DNA from: Synaphobranchus kaupii
Lineage: Eukaryota; Chordata; Actinopteri; Anguilliformes; Synaphobranchidae
Length of the DNA: 64,000 nt
NCBI GenBank assembly: GCA_029718625.1
Contig: CM056379.1
Coordinates: 58,741,626 to 58,805,625, forward strand
Reading direction: 5' to 3'
This document shows, one piece after another, positions 35,234 through 48,577 of this stretch. Within the stretch, counting starts at the first letter, position 1, and each line of letters starts with the position of its first letter. The position numbers and the translations under genes were made by a program. The notes below the pieces were generated by a model. The model saw only the letters and a program-made list of their open reading frames with translations. It searched no databases and was not told the origin of the DNA.

Positions 35234-36014
35234 CTGGTCTCCCAATCACAACAGTGTTAATTAGTATTAACTTCCTATTTTATGACATCGATACACTATG
35301 GATAAACTAGCCATAGACCAGAAGAAAAGTAGACAGACAAGATAAGTAAAGGTCACATAATGAAATCGGATGCAAATTATTTGTCAATAGCTTGCTGACT
35401 TTCCTGGGAGGCGGCCTTTTGACAGCTTGCAATTGATTTCTAATTTCTAATGAATTCTCCTCTTTAAAATACATGGTTATTAGCTAGCCTTTTTGGGTTA
35501 TTGTAGCTCACTACAGTAGATAGCTATTTAACTGTATGTCTCTGCAAGGGAGTTTATCATCTTTAATTTACCATTTATTACAAAATTGATCCATTTAGCT
35601 AAGTAGATCACGCCAATTACACCCAGTACCAAACATATGTAGTTACTAAAATCCTTAATCCACATTAAATAACCTGATGTGATTACTTGTAATCTTCTTG
35701 TTAAATCAAAGTATATATTCCAAAGTATATTTCCAGCTACAGTCCCCCATACAAAATATGGTAGCTACTGACCCCCCTCCCCCCTTCAAAACTATAGTAA
35801 CTTTTAAAACGGCAAGATGTTTTTGGCTGAGTAGCCAGTCTTCTCTTAAGTGAACACAGCTTGTGCAGCTTGTGTAGGGAGGAATACATACAATGCTACC
35901 TAGGCATACCATTTGTGAAGCTGTATTGAGCTTGTCTTTCTTGCAAACACACACACACACACACACACACACTAGCAACTAGTGCCTCCTGAAACTGAGG
36001 AGCCCGTGCATGCA

Positions 36015-36057
<43 letters not shown>

Positions 36058-38690
36058 CATAGGCTCACCTCTGCTCAGAGGAGCTCCGGCAGCACTCTCA
36101 GGCAGAGCACAGATGGAAGCGATTACGCTGCACCGGGAAAGAGAAACTGCCAAGCAAATGTTGCATCGCACACCCCACCCCCTCTCACTGCCCTGATTTC
36201 CCCATCCCCCCTTCTCTCCAACACTACTGCCATCACCCTGCCTCCAACAGTACATTTCCACTCCAGGTTCTGACCAAACAATGCACCAGTGTGCTCCCCC
36301 CCCCCACCCCCTACCCCACCCCACCCTCCCGTTAGCCCCCCTCTACAGCGGTGCCGGGCCAGAGCTGTAAATTCCTCCGGAGGAACCGTCATGGAGGTTT
36401 CCGCAGAAATGCGGAGCCGAGGTGAAGCGAGCGCCCACAGTAAGTCACCACCTCGGCCTGACATGTCCAAAACAGGCAGCCTCCAGTCATATTCCTCCAG
36501 TTATTCATCAAAACGTCAAGTCCCTGCAACTGCGTGCAGTCCAGCGGGCTGGTGCAGCCTTGGGGCGCGGCTCGTTTAGAATGCCTGGAAGCCAAACTGG
36601 TATCACGGCAGACCAGAGGCACTTCTGTTCCTAAGAGGCTGAAAAGTGCCCCGTCCCCAGAATTTGATTGGCCTGACCACTGTTGTTTGTTTGTGGGGGG
36701 ACTGCTTCATCTGGCGTGGTAGAGGTTTGGCCACCTGGGGCAAGATGTGACCAGTGTGAACCGGGCCTTTGATGATAGATTGTGATGTGCGCTGCCTGGG
36801 TGGGTCATTAAAAGGGAGTGCCTGCTAGTCCCATGGCGAGGTTGGCGCGGAGGCTGAAAGAGGCGCGGTAATGACTAGTCCAGGGTGCAGAGAAGGCAGG
36901 CTGGCTTCAGCCCGAGACCACAGGTTGAGAGCAGTAATCTGGGCTCTTTCACTCCCCCACCTCCACACACCCCAAATATCAAATCTGGAGAGCCACAGAA
37001 CTGCACTGAAGAGGTGCGGCCAGGGCCTCTAAGATTTGGCTTACAGCCCACCTTCGCTCATGTCAGAATGAAATGCAAAATACGCATGCATGGACAAATA
37101 TGCAGTCATGTATGTGCGCAGACATTTGCTTGCAGTCTGGCATACTCGGACACACACTCTTGCACAGACCCATTCACACACTGACACACATGCACCCTCC
37201 GATCCCCTAAACGCAACGCACAAGCATAGCCCTCAAATGAAGATCCGTAGATCTGCGTGTTTACAGAAGAGCTCCAAACACAAACACATCCAACCAAGGC
37301 TCTAAACAAGCTAACACCCGCAGCCTGAACAAGATCAATTCTGTCTAAACACCTACTGCTGTACCGTGTGCAAGAACTGCCACAGCATAAGACAAACTCA
37401 CTCTTTGATTTACTACATCACTGATATTTTTCAAGTATATGAGAAGCCCTCTTTGTGCTACATGATGTAGATGTGCCTCGGATGTGGGTATAACCATCTA
37501 CTGACAAAGACAAAAAGAAATACTAGAAATGTAAAGACAAAAGAAATGCTATCCGAGAAACATTTGCTTTGCGAGCAAGGGCTAACGGTACCGTGGCTGC
37601 ATTGCAGAAAAGAAGTAAGCAGCCACGCGCAAAGTTGGCAACGACACACCTTAATGCACCTCATCGCCCCGGGCTACCCACACACTGTGGGGTTTTTCCA
37701 CCACATGCACATTAGCGTGCCCATGCCAGGTTGCGCCCCTACAGTGCCCTTGTTTGTCCCGAGCGGCAAGCTTGTGTGCACAACGCGAGCGACTGCCAGC
37801 TCTCCGCCACCCCCCCCCTGTCCTGAATCAGGCCCGTCATTATCCTGACTGGGAGCTTCATGGTCTGAAAATATTTACCCAGCAGCTGTCAGAGACTCTC
37901 CAGGCAACAGCTGGAGCAGCTCAGGGGCTCCCGTTTCAGCCGGGCTTGGGGACGGGCTTCACACAGGGCTTCTGTAGAGAGGCGAAAAGACAAGCTGCCT
38001 CATTCACTCACCCACAAACTGAACATGGAGTGTAGCCACAGACAGCCACCTCAACTTGGTCAGGATAAGGCTGATTAGGTCCAATACCTTGACCATAACA
38101 AAAAAATTTATGAATGCATCTACACTTCTGGTTATGTTATAGTGTCCAAGGACTCTGCAACTCTGATTATTGGTCCTGAGGTAGGGTTGTGCCATCACCA
38201 ATTTTTTAGGACTGAATGACGAGGCCTAAAATAGCATTTTTCTTGTTTTTCCACAATTCATCACCATTCTGCCATTCCTTTCTCAGTACAAGAAGGCAAA
38301 CACTCACAGAGTGAGTGACTGAGCCTAAGCCCCCAAAAGCCTGTCGGTATTAAGCACATTGAAAGAGTACACAGTGTTTCCAGGTCATTCAATTCTTCAT
38401 CCTTTTGTAACCATTAAAAAATGCTAAATTGTACATAGGTTGCTTCGAAATATCTCTCTGTTATATTGAAATCTAAAAAAAACAGCTGAAAAAGGATTCT
38501 TGATACAAACATTGTGGGACAGCAGCTGTTTATTGTGGGGAAAAAGCAGACTTAATTGAAAAACACATTTGGCAATAAATAAAATAACAACCATAACAAC
38601 AATAATAATAATATTTTTAAAACAACAATAGCCTATAGGCTATATCCAAAGTAACAGCTGCCATTTATAGAAAAAATAATTACTAAATGA
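35234..38690. other. Gene-free DNA with dinucleotide repeats
   Basis: (CA)n at 35947-35972 and (TG)n at 36021-36056 lie ~50 bases apart in opposite sense. Several long open frames here are repeat or C-rich artefacts. No exon could be supported. Confidence 0.45.
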
Positions 38691-38703
38691 AACCTCACAT
38701 GTG

Positions 38704-39071
38704 GGTAGCACAGTGGTGCAGGGAGTAGCGCGGTCGCCTCACAGCAAGGAGATGCAGAGTTTGAATCCCAGCTGAGGCCATATCTGTGTGGATTTTTCAT
38801 GTTTTTCATGTTTCATGTTTGCGTATCCGCAAGGCTTTCCTCTGGGTACTCCTCTTTCCTCCCTCGGTCGAAGACATGCTTAGGTTAATTGGAGAGTCTA
38901 AACTGTCCTTGGGGTACGCATGTGTGAGGGAATGGTGTGTGGGCCGTGCGATGAATTGGTGAGCTGTCCAGGGGGTGTTCCTGCCTTTTCACCCAATCTG
39001 CTGAGATAGGCTGCAGATCTCCCGCGATCCTGACCAGGGGTAAGCTGTTTAGAAAAGGAATGGATGGATGG
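38704..39071 (+). mobile_element. Full-length tRNA-derived SINE with 13-bp TSD
   Basis: A-box region ggtagcacagtggtgcaggg, B box gagtttgaatcccagc, body taaactgtccttggggtacg, tail ggatggatgg. Flanked by aacctcacatgtg (38691-38703) and aacttcacatgtg (39072-39084), 12 of 13 identical, marking the exact insertion. Confidence 0.9.
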
Positions 39072-39084
39072 AACTTCACATGTG

Positions 39085-41655
39085 TAAGTGCAGCAGGGAA
39101 AAATAATTGCCAAAAAAAATAAAATTAATAATGTCGGGCTATATCAGACAAGGCTACAATGATTGCCCTTTATTTTAAAAAATGAATTGGCAAATTGGAC
39201 ATCGCATATTTAACTGCAGTGGCGGAAAACAAAAAATATATGTCATAGTCAATGTGCCACTGCTCCTGGAGAATATTCCCTGCTAACTTTGCAGAACAAC
39301 ACTATTAGACAAGACCAAACATTTATACAACCCCATAGGCCTCCCAAATGTCATGATTGCCTTGGAAAATTTGTTAGATGGACTAATAATGGTTGCTTAA
39401 TGATTGAACTGAGCATATAGTAGTGGAGTATAATCATGTCATGTGTGGCACATGGGTAAATCAAAAGACCTTACAGGGCATTGTGCCTTTCTCTCATCAT
39501 TTACTGTGTACACCCTGTCCACAGGCCTGCCAAAGATCACAGCACAATAAATAATTCCTGGAAGGTCAAGGGAGTCTACCAAAGAATCCTCTGCTAGCCA
39601 ATCAGTAGCATGGACACGCTTCAGAACATAACTGTTGATTCAAAGCATATAACAAATGTTTACAAAAGTTTTAAAATATTGTTTCAGAACTGCTGTTCTG
39701 AATAAGTGGGTCAGGAGGGGTCTTATCTTTCCCAGAAATCAACACAGGGTCTTGCTCCTGTGGCCAGGAACTATGTGGAAACCCAGGAAGAGGGAGAGCC
39801 AAAATGATCAACAACTACAAAAGGAGAAGGGATCCACTTGGTGTCCTTTTTAAGAGTGTTGTACACTGTTGTACACTGCATCTCAAGTCTGAACTTTTGT
39901 TCTGCTGCAATTCCTTCATAATATTGCATCATACTGACTATAATAACACTGGATTTAAAGCAGCATGTATGCTGCTACCACCTTTGGTGTCCCAGAGAGG
40001 TATAGGTGTGAAGGTATAGGTATAGAGGATTGGGGTCTGCGTTGTTAAAATTTCAGAACCATACAAACCTTAGTGGAAAAATAGGAAAGGGGGGGGGGGG
40101 GGGGGGGGGTGGGTGGACAGTACAGCACACAGCAGTGCTATCAGGTCGACATGAGAGGGATCAGGTAGGGGTACAGCACATCTTAATGCAGACACTGTGC
40201 ACCAATGACAATCACTGCATATCTATACTGAACACTTTGGTACTAACAACAGACAACAGGGACTGCATACTTTAAGCATGGATACTGCACCCTTTCGCAC
40301 TACCAAACACTATGCACTTTAAGCATAGACACTGTAATTATTAATACTCCGCATGTGTAATTTAATATCCCCCAAACAACAGTTTAGCATCCACAAATGG
40401 ATTAGCACTGGTTAGTTACAGTATATTCTTGCCCCACCCCCATCCATTTCCAAATTAAATAGCCCTCCCCACTAGTATTGCATAATCTCTATATTTAAAA
40501 TAAGACAAACACATTCAAAAATGTACACACGATACAAATAATGGATGTATTAGTAAGTCCCAATTATGCAGTTATTTAATATTCAATTGTGAATATTGCA
40601 CTTTACTTCCTCATGTCAAGCAATGCACTCCCACATTATACTACATCTTCTAAATATTACACTGTGAGTTGTATGTTTTGCACCTGCCCAGATTGGAGCA
40701 TAGTAACTTACAGTTACATTCAAAGTATTGCCTGTGCCCAGTTATCAGTATTGCATTCTATTCATACATAGCAAGATATAAATGTACATAGACATGTACC
40801 TTAGAGTTAGCTACACAAGGCTAATAACTAGCATAGTTCTCAGATACTTGGTGAAGCATAAAGAAATAAATGCAATTGCAAGACAAAAATAAGGAGGGAC
40901 AGTGTTCAAAGTTTCATGTTGGAAGTTAACTTACTCACAGATTGATAGTTGCCATGCCAAACACAAGAAAACGGTCAACAACTTCATTCACTTTCACAGG
41001 TTCACAGCCTCTTCCTATCTAATACTGCTTTTTTCACCCTGATCAGTATTATCTTTGGTGACTTTGGGTCCAAAACCGTGTGATAACTTGTTCAGTTGCT
41101 TAAGACCTTCGAAATAATGCTACTAATAACTAAATGGTGCACACAAAGAATAGCTTAATTAATTTACACACAACTACATGTCTTCCTTCAAGGTCTCTCA
41201 GAATGTAATGTTGAACCCGGATCAGTAATGAATGACACCTCAATCAAATCTAATTATGGGATCAGAAAGAATGCCATGAAAAAACAAAGGAACAAAGAGG
41301 GTGAGCAGACAAGCTCTTGGCCACGTGAGACAATAATCACACCCAGTCCTAATTTTTCATAGTTTTGAGATCCTGTTACTACATACATCCAGCCGATGGG
41401 GACATGTGTAAAATAACACCACACTGAGAAAAGACCATCAATCATGTTTCCCACATCTGTTTGCAAAATCTGAAGATTGAGACTAGGGTGGGACTTAGAC
41501 GTTATCGCTATAAACGCTCCGTGGATCGCTGGAAACTGCTAGGGCTGTCAAATGATTTATTTAAAAAAGCAACAAATTGTACATACATCTCAGTACTTAG
41601 CAGACACTCATACGAGAGCAACTTTCACAGATTACATTTTTCAATACAAACTATT
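39085..41655. other. Gene-free DNA with G21 run
   Basis: No gene recognised. An uninterrupted G21 tract lies at 40089-40109. Confidence 0.45.
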
Positions 41656-41826
41656 GGCCTGATTTACTAAGCCAATTAGCATGTGCAAAAACTTCTAGCA
41701 CAAGCAAAACCCAATAACATGACCAATAGTCATGGTATTTATTTTGCACCAATCATTGGTTGTGTTATTAGTTTTGCATGCGCTGAAATGTTTTGCACAT
41801 GCTAAAGGTCTTAGTAAATCTAGCCC
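41656..41826. mobile_element. Small foldback MITE, copy 1
   Basis: Starts ggcctgatttactaa and ends ttagtaaatctagccc. Internal ataacatgaccaat pairs with attggttgtgttat. A related copy is at 51873-52046. Confidence 0.8.
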
Positions 41827-41841
41827 TATATGTTTTATATA

Positions 41842-42290
41842 CAGTGCAGTCCAAAAGTATTTGGACAGTGAAACATTTTTTGTTGTTTTGGCTCTGTACT
41901 CCAGCACATTGGATTTGAAATGGAACAGTGCAGTGTAGACTTTCAGCTTTAATTTGAGGGTGTTTACATTCATATCTGGTGAACTGTGTAGCAATTGTAG
42001 CCCTTTTTATACATAGTTCATATGTTTTCCCACAGAGTTCAATGGGAAAATTTGTCAGGAGAAACAACCCTTAAAGTGATCCATCCAGATCTACTGCATA
42101 TCTGGCAACAGAGTGATGGTTTGAGGCTCAGATCCTTGATGACACAGCCATTTAGCCAACCAGGTGTTCCATTCTGTTCCAGCATAAATTACATCTTAAT
42201 TTAGATCCCCCCCTCCCCCTCCCCCTCCCCCCACTTCTCATAGAGATCCATTCAAATGCAGAGAGGATCCATTCAAATGCAGAAGTGGTC
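41842..42290. mobile_element. Foldback DNA-element family, right-arm copy
   Basis: Starts after TA with cagtgcagtccaaaagtatt, then skips to the right arm (caacccttaaagtgatccat, agccatttagccaaccaggt) and ends with the C-rich tract and gagatccattcaaatgcaga. The left arm is deleted. Confidence 0.75.
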
Positions 42291-43372
42291 TATGTATGGA
42301 TTCAGGAATAGTATTGGGTAAAACCACTGAAACTTTCCCTTAAACAACCCTTGAATCACCCACTGAAAAATATCCTATTTTCCCCTAATGGTTAATCAGC
42401 AACTTATTATATTAATATATGATATGAATGAATACAATAAATGATACCCAAATTTGAACCTTACACTTTCTTAATTGTCACTTAATTTTCCAGCTTAATT
42501 TTCAACTTAATTTCTTTATCGGTCTCCCAAAATTTACAGGTCTTTTTAATGTGTTTTTGCATGGATAGGATTTTACACTTTAAGGTGTAAAAGCCCAGTA
42601 ATTGTCCCCTACACAACATATATAATCCCTAAATTTCCACCCAATTATTGTTTTATAATTTTAAAGCTTGAATTAAGGTGTTTTTTCACTGGAAACATCA
42701 TTTTTAAAGTGTATATTACAGAATCAAACAGCATTAATCATTAACCCCTTAAAATAAATTATGGTAATCACACAATTTAAATCTCAATTTCAGTATAAAA
42801 TGTAATTAAGGTGTTTTTGTACCTTAAATTGTGTTTAATTTTTTGTTTTAGTACTTAGGTTATTAGGAAAAGAACGGTTTGCATGCCTGATACGGCAGAC
42901 CACAGGTGCCAGAGAGGCACACATTCAAATAGAAAAATTAAACTTTGCAACACTGTGTATCTTGCTGGTCGGAAACGTTATTAATTATATAATATAATTA
43001 ATTCATAAAATACTTATTTTCGGGTTTTCCAAAGTACTTAAATTAAAAACAAAGCTACAATCAGGAATAAAATCCTTAGATTTGTCCAATAAAGATGATA
43101 GGATAAAGGACGTAGTGAGCTTGTAAAAGTTTTCTATGCAAATGTAACCCATTTACCAAGACATTTGGGGACCAACCCTGACGTTAATTATTCAAGAATT
43201 AGGCTTGTAAACAAAACACAAATGTACAAAATTAAATCCATTCAAAGGGCCTAACTGATTGTCTGCCTCCATCAACATTCATCATAGCAGACTATTAGAA
43301 TTAGCCAACTATTCAAATCACAACGTGGGCCTTGGTGGAAATTGGAGTGAAGTGCATTAATTGAAGCATTAA
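42291..43372. other. AT-rich non-coding DNA
   Basis: Nothing recognised. Confidence 0.45.
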
Positions 43373-43565
43373 AATCTTAAAGTTATATTTCTAGGGCTTT
43401 TCATCTTCACTGGACAGCACAGTGCAGCGAAACAGGAAGAATGGGAGCAAGAGAGAGGGAGAGACATGCGACAAAGGTTGCATGGCCAGACTCGAACTGC
43501 AGACGTCACAGTCCGCAATGAGCATGTGGACAGCGCTCCTACTGGCTACGCCACCGAGACACCCC
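43373..43565 (-). mobile_element. tRNA-derived SINE, 8-bp TSD
   Basis: The minus strand reads ggtgtctcggtggcgtagcc (A-box region) and gcagttcgagtctggcc (B box), then tctctccctctctcttgctc, ending near an A-rich tail. Flanked by agcattaa at 43365-43372 and 43566-43573. A different family from the SINE at 38704. Confidence 0.82.
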
Positions 43566-43573
43566 AGCATTAA

Positions 43574-46500
43574 GAATTTGAAATGAACGCGTAACCCTAC
43601 AGCCCTAGTAACCACGTCTGGAGCAACTAACCAAATAAGAGAAGTGATGTTATGTGAGTCCTGATGGCTGAGGCTGAATATTCAGAGGCGCTGTATGTGT
43701 TTAGGACACGTGTCAATGAAATTGAGCCCATCCCTGCAGGTGTAACTAATGGTGCCCATGCATTGTGTCTGCTGGCGGCCCACCAGGCCCTGGCACTGCT
43801 TCCGTCCTGGATCCCTGCCCACCCTCCTGGCCTCCCTCAGGAAGCAATTCTTGTTGAGGAGAGAAGGGGCCGGAACAGATTGGATTTCCTGTCTGACTCC
43901 CTGGCAGATGAGAGGGAGAGAGAGAGCGGGAGAGTGAGAGGAGGGGTTGAGGAAGAGAAAATGGGACCATTGTTCCAATGAACACGCAAAGATTTACTGA
44001 TATTTGCTATTTGCGGCAGTGTTCAAAAGTAAATAAACTCACCCCCACCCCCCCTCCCCTCCACAGCAATGTGTCTCCTTTGCAATGATTGCATTTCATG
44101 GCTCTACTCAAGAGACATAGAGTTTCTCAGATTTTGAGTAGGTCTTCATGGTGTGCTGGGAAAATCATGGAAGTGTGCATGTCTTAGTTGCTCAGATGTG
44201 ATTTCCCTATGGGCAATTCTGTCTCGACACATCCATTGTTGCCGGTGTTGTCTTATACATTTTTTGTTAAAAGACGGCTTGAGAACTTAAGCACTTCTGC
44301 TTCCCTTAACTAAATAAGGCCCAAGACAAATGGCATCATTTTGGCATGTGATGCACTCCTGATTAGCGCGAGATTATATCAAGTGCATTCTTCCTGCTCC
44401 TTCTCAGCTTGTCCCATCTTGCCCCAAGGATAAGTAAGGACGGGAGCAGCCCCATTTATGATCAAGAAATCAGCCTGTAGGCAACCGAGGAGATTCAAAA
44501 CACCAAGAGCTGCAGACAGTACTTGGCAGAAAAGGTTTGCATCTAAAATGCTAATAATTACCATCTGTGTTTTGCAATTTGACTTTAAAATATCTGCGTG
44601 TCCGGCTGACTCCAACTTTTCAAATAAAACATGTAATGTGGTCAGCGTTTTCAAGAACATCCATTATGAAAATGGCCCACAGTTGCTCCTTGGGAAGTTT
44701 GAGTGGATAATGAGTAGCATAGGGGTGCCAGGGATATTCAGAGGCCTTTGACATGGTTGGTTTACTGCCTTTTTAAGGGAGACTTCAGAGCCACCCACTG
44801 CTCATAGTCTAGCATGGTCATGAGAAGCGACTGTGCAGCAAGATTTATCCCTGTAGGTTTCAAGCTCCTAATAAAACAAGCTTTTTTTAGACCTTTAAAT
44901 ACTTAAAGCAGAGTCTGTGCTGACAAATAACGTGGACGCGCGTGTGTGCGTGCACACAGACACACACACACACACACACACCCATACACACCTCAGGATA
45001 ACGGAATGCAAGGTCTGTTTCAGTTTAGTTGGATGACTCAAAAGCCAAGGCAAACCTTGCTTCATGTCTTTACAGATTCACAATTTGGCAATGTCTCTCC
45101 ACTGGCCCCTTTCTCTGCTCTTGTTTTACTTGGAGAACAAAAATTGAACCGTGGCAAACCCCCCCCCAAAAAAAACCCAAATGCCTTCCATCCGCACCCC
45201 CTCCTGACCCCACCCGGTAGACCGAGACCCCCTTCCCTTTGCTCCCAACATCCCATCCCCCAGCCCACGCCGCCCCTTGCCTCCTTTCGTCTCTCTCTGC
45301 TTCAGTGAAAAACCAAACAAGCCTGCCATTAAGTTGACTGAAGCACAGGAAGCAGGCCTCCGGGCCAGGCAGCCATGTTTACAAGGAGCTAGTCAGGTTT
45401 CACCCTCCTTTGAAGTGAGCGCTCATAGGAGACGGTCTGTCACTGGGCCAGCCCAGCTCCACTGACTCACCGCACTCCCACCTTTCAGCCAGGCATAGGG
45501 AGAGCAAGCGGTGAGAGCTAGATGTTGGAATTAAGAATGAAGAGACAAGGTGGGATGGGAAAATTTACATGCTCAAAAAAATCACCCTACTCCACCATCC
45601 AGACACAACTAGTATGTTGTATACACCTATCCGTTTCTTAGACTTGTGGTATCACACCTCAAATTCATTGTATGAAGCACAACCATCTTATACCAACATA
45701 CATTTCCACCCCCCCCCCCCAACCCCCAAACAAATCCCTACTACCCAAAGCCTATTTTCATTCTGTTACCACACACCATGTAGTGATGTCATCTTTCCTT
45801 CTTGGGGGAAGGGCAGTGTGGCCTACGTGAGTGGGGCTATACGAATGCAAAGCCTTGTCAGTTCTAATCAGAAAAAGGCTTGCAAGGAAGCAGGGAGAAG
45901 CAGCCCCCTCCCCCCTCTGTGGCTTTTGAAGTTTTATCGTAGGTATGCATGGGCCTCAGTGCCTCTTGTAGGAGTCATGTGAGGAGTTCTGGGGGGTAAC
46001 TAGAGGGGAAGGGAGGGGGTATGCACTGACAAATTAATTTGCACAAGTTTGAGAGCAGGGGGTTCTTGAGAAGGCCAGGCCATCTCTGATTTGACTGCTA
46101 CCACAGAGAGAGGCAGGACACGGTGCAGCCTGAAACCAGTTGTTGAGGAAACCCACTTTTTGAAGCCCTAGAGGGATTTTAAAAAATGCATTGTGTTACA
46201 GGACTTTCTTACAAACTCCACAGGTCTGTGCTGTATATACGGTTTAAGGTACCCCCCACCCCAATCACGAGAAAACGGTAGCACCAATTAAAATTTTAAA
46301 CATTTAAAATATGTTACTAAAATGCCATGTTAATGCTTGATTCAGTTTAAAGTTCATTCGAAAGGCTGGTCCACTTGCCCGTGGTTCAACTTCTTATTCA
46401 GAATTAATATCCAGTAAACCAACATGTTGACCATCTTCTGATGGGTGTGGACATATAGAATCCAGTCTGCATTGTTCTCAGAACACGACCTTTGAGATGA

Positions 46501-47669
46501 CCTTTGAGCAGTCAATCACTAGACTGAGGGGAGTGTGTGTGAGCAAGTTTGGCAGTTTGAAAGAGCAAGACCATTTTGGGCCGTCTGCAACAGATATCTG
46601 TCCACTTTTTCTCACGCACATGCACACATAAATCTTCTACATACATCCAATTCTTACAATCCATGTTACCTTATATCCCTCTGAGTCATATTTCTATGTG
46701 AGTTGGGGAGATTCCTTCTTTTTGTGTGACACGTGTTAGTGTCACATTGGCAGTCTTTTGGCAAAACGTATGCTGCTCAGGAATGTAGACCCCAACTCTG
46801 AGCTTCACTTAGTCCAAGTAAGTTAACAGACAAAATAATGACAGACAGGCTGAGAGAGAGACACACAGACAGGAGCAGAGAAATGCATGCACATATGAAA
46901 AGCTTCCCACAGCACCTAAATGAAGTTAAGAAGAGAATGGGCCATTGTATCAAAGCAAGCCTGTGAAATTACCAGTCCCCAAGAAATACATTAAAGAGGA
47001 AATGTGATCCACCTCGAACACAAATGGAGGAATTTAGAAACAGAGCACAAGGATAGTGTTGCAGATGGCAGGTCTAAACCCAAAAAAAGATCCAAGCACC
47101 TGGTGACAGGGTCCTCATCCAGATTACTGACTGCATTACGGTGTAAGATAATGGGGGGAGGAATTCCTCATCACTCAAAGGACAGTTTAGAATACATGTT
47201 GACACGTTCAACTGTTTTCTGTTGTTTAGTATACTGCCCTTTTTACAAGATGTTTTAATAAAAATAACATAATTATTAAAATGACCCTTTTGTTTGAAAT
47301 TATGGGGGGAAATGACACAAGCACAGAATAACTCTAGAAGTACTGACCATGAGACTATGCTTAACATTTAATATATTGCAGTGGCATATAACATTAACAT
47401 TTTAAATAAGAATGTGGCACAGAATACATGCATACACACGGAATTCTGACAAAGGGATTTCAGAAATTGTGACACTTGTATAAATGGGAAGATAATTCCA
47501 GACTGGCAAGGTCAATTATGGGATATACAAAGGCCAGATGTAAATTAACCAAAACAGGAAAAAAGGATTACAAATGGAAGTGTGCTCAGCCAAACAGTTC
47601 CCCCCCGATCCCTATTACGGTTTCCCAAAAACAAATGTCTTCCAAAAGTCTCAAATCATGTGCCTTCCA
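43574..47669. other. Gene-free DNA 3' of fzd2
   Basis: No exon recognised. (CA)n at about 44959-44982. Open frames at 43664-43981 and 45569-45982 have no family resemblance. Part could hold regulatory DNA of fzd2, but nothing specific can be shown. Confidence 0.4.
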
Positions 47670-48577
47670 TTTATTTTTGTTTCTACCTCTGTCATATGAA
47701 CTATGTTTACCCATTAAAAACCGCCAGTTTCACACCAGTATTTAATTCAAAGAAGCAGTTTCTATATTAAAATGTCACCGTTTGTGGTGAGGTGAAAATA
47801 ATCAAATGTTCTTTCATTACTATAACTCTCATTATTTTTCTAGTATCAAAGTGTTAGAGAAACATTTGTCTGGAGACAGCAAAATAAAATTGCCATGGAT
47901 GAAAATGAGGATTCACATTCCAAGGTACACCCTCAGAAACAGCAGTCATTCTAATGAGTTTTTGCTTTCTTCTCTTTTTTCTGAGTAAAGGGCCAAACAG
48001 AAATAATGTACATCTAAAGATGTCCTTTAATATGCAACAGTCTCCTTTATATTGTACATCAGGGAAAAATTATTTAGTCCGAAAGATGGAGTTCAGTTGT
48101 GCAGCATCATTGACTTGTAAAAAAAATCGCCATTGATAAAAGTTTAATGGCTCTATTAAAAGAACACACGTTTGTCAGGCTAGACGGCTATTGGAGGAAA
48201 TGTATATCTCCTTTCTTTAAATACAAATATATAATTATATTCATGTATATTTTTGTACAAATGCTATTTACAGTACATTTAATTACACCCAAACACAAGT
48301 TAACAGACCTACAATAAAGTCTTTTGGTCTCCCCCAGCCTCTTTTTTTTTTTTAAGAGTCTCCTGCTGGTCTCTTGCCCTGAGAGCTTTTACTGTTGGTT
48401 AATTAAAAACAGAGGGCAATAATGTGGGGAGAGCAGAGGGCTTCTGTGCACGAGCTGTGCATTTGTTTAAACACACACTTTAGGCAAGTCCCACCAGCGG
48501 CACGCGCTTTCCGCCTAAATTTTCTTAAAATGTTGCGCAGACTATCGCAGATGGACGCTGCTGATTGTTCCACCAAA
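47670..48577 (-). other. fzd2: Probable fzd2 3' UTR
   Basis: Minus-strand region after the fzd2 stop. Candidate poly(A) signals are ATTAAA near 48280 and AATAAA at 47670-47675. The true end is unknown; the span shown is the outer candidate. Confidence 0.35.

Noticed and set aside
35706..36324. Frames with runs of alternating Val-Cys or Thr-His
   Set aside because: Direct translation of (CA)n/(TG)n arrays.
38704..38780. tRNA gene candidate
   Set aside because: It is the head of a full SINE with a target duplication.
43664..43985. 105-codon frame and antisense partner
   Set aside because: No family resemblance; local GA-rich tract keeps both strands open.
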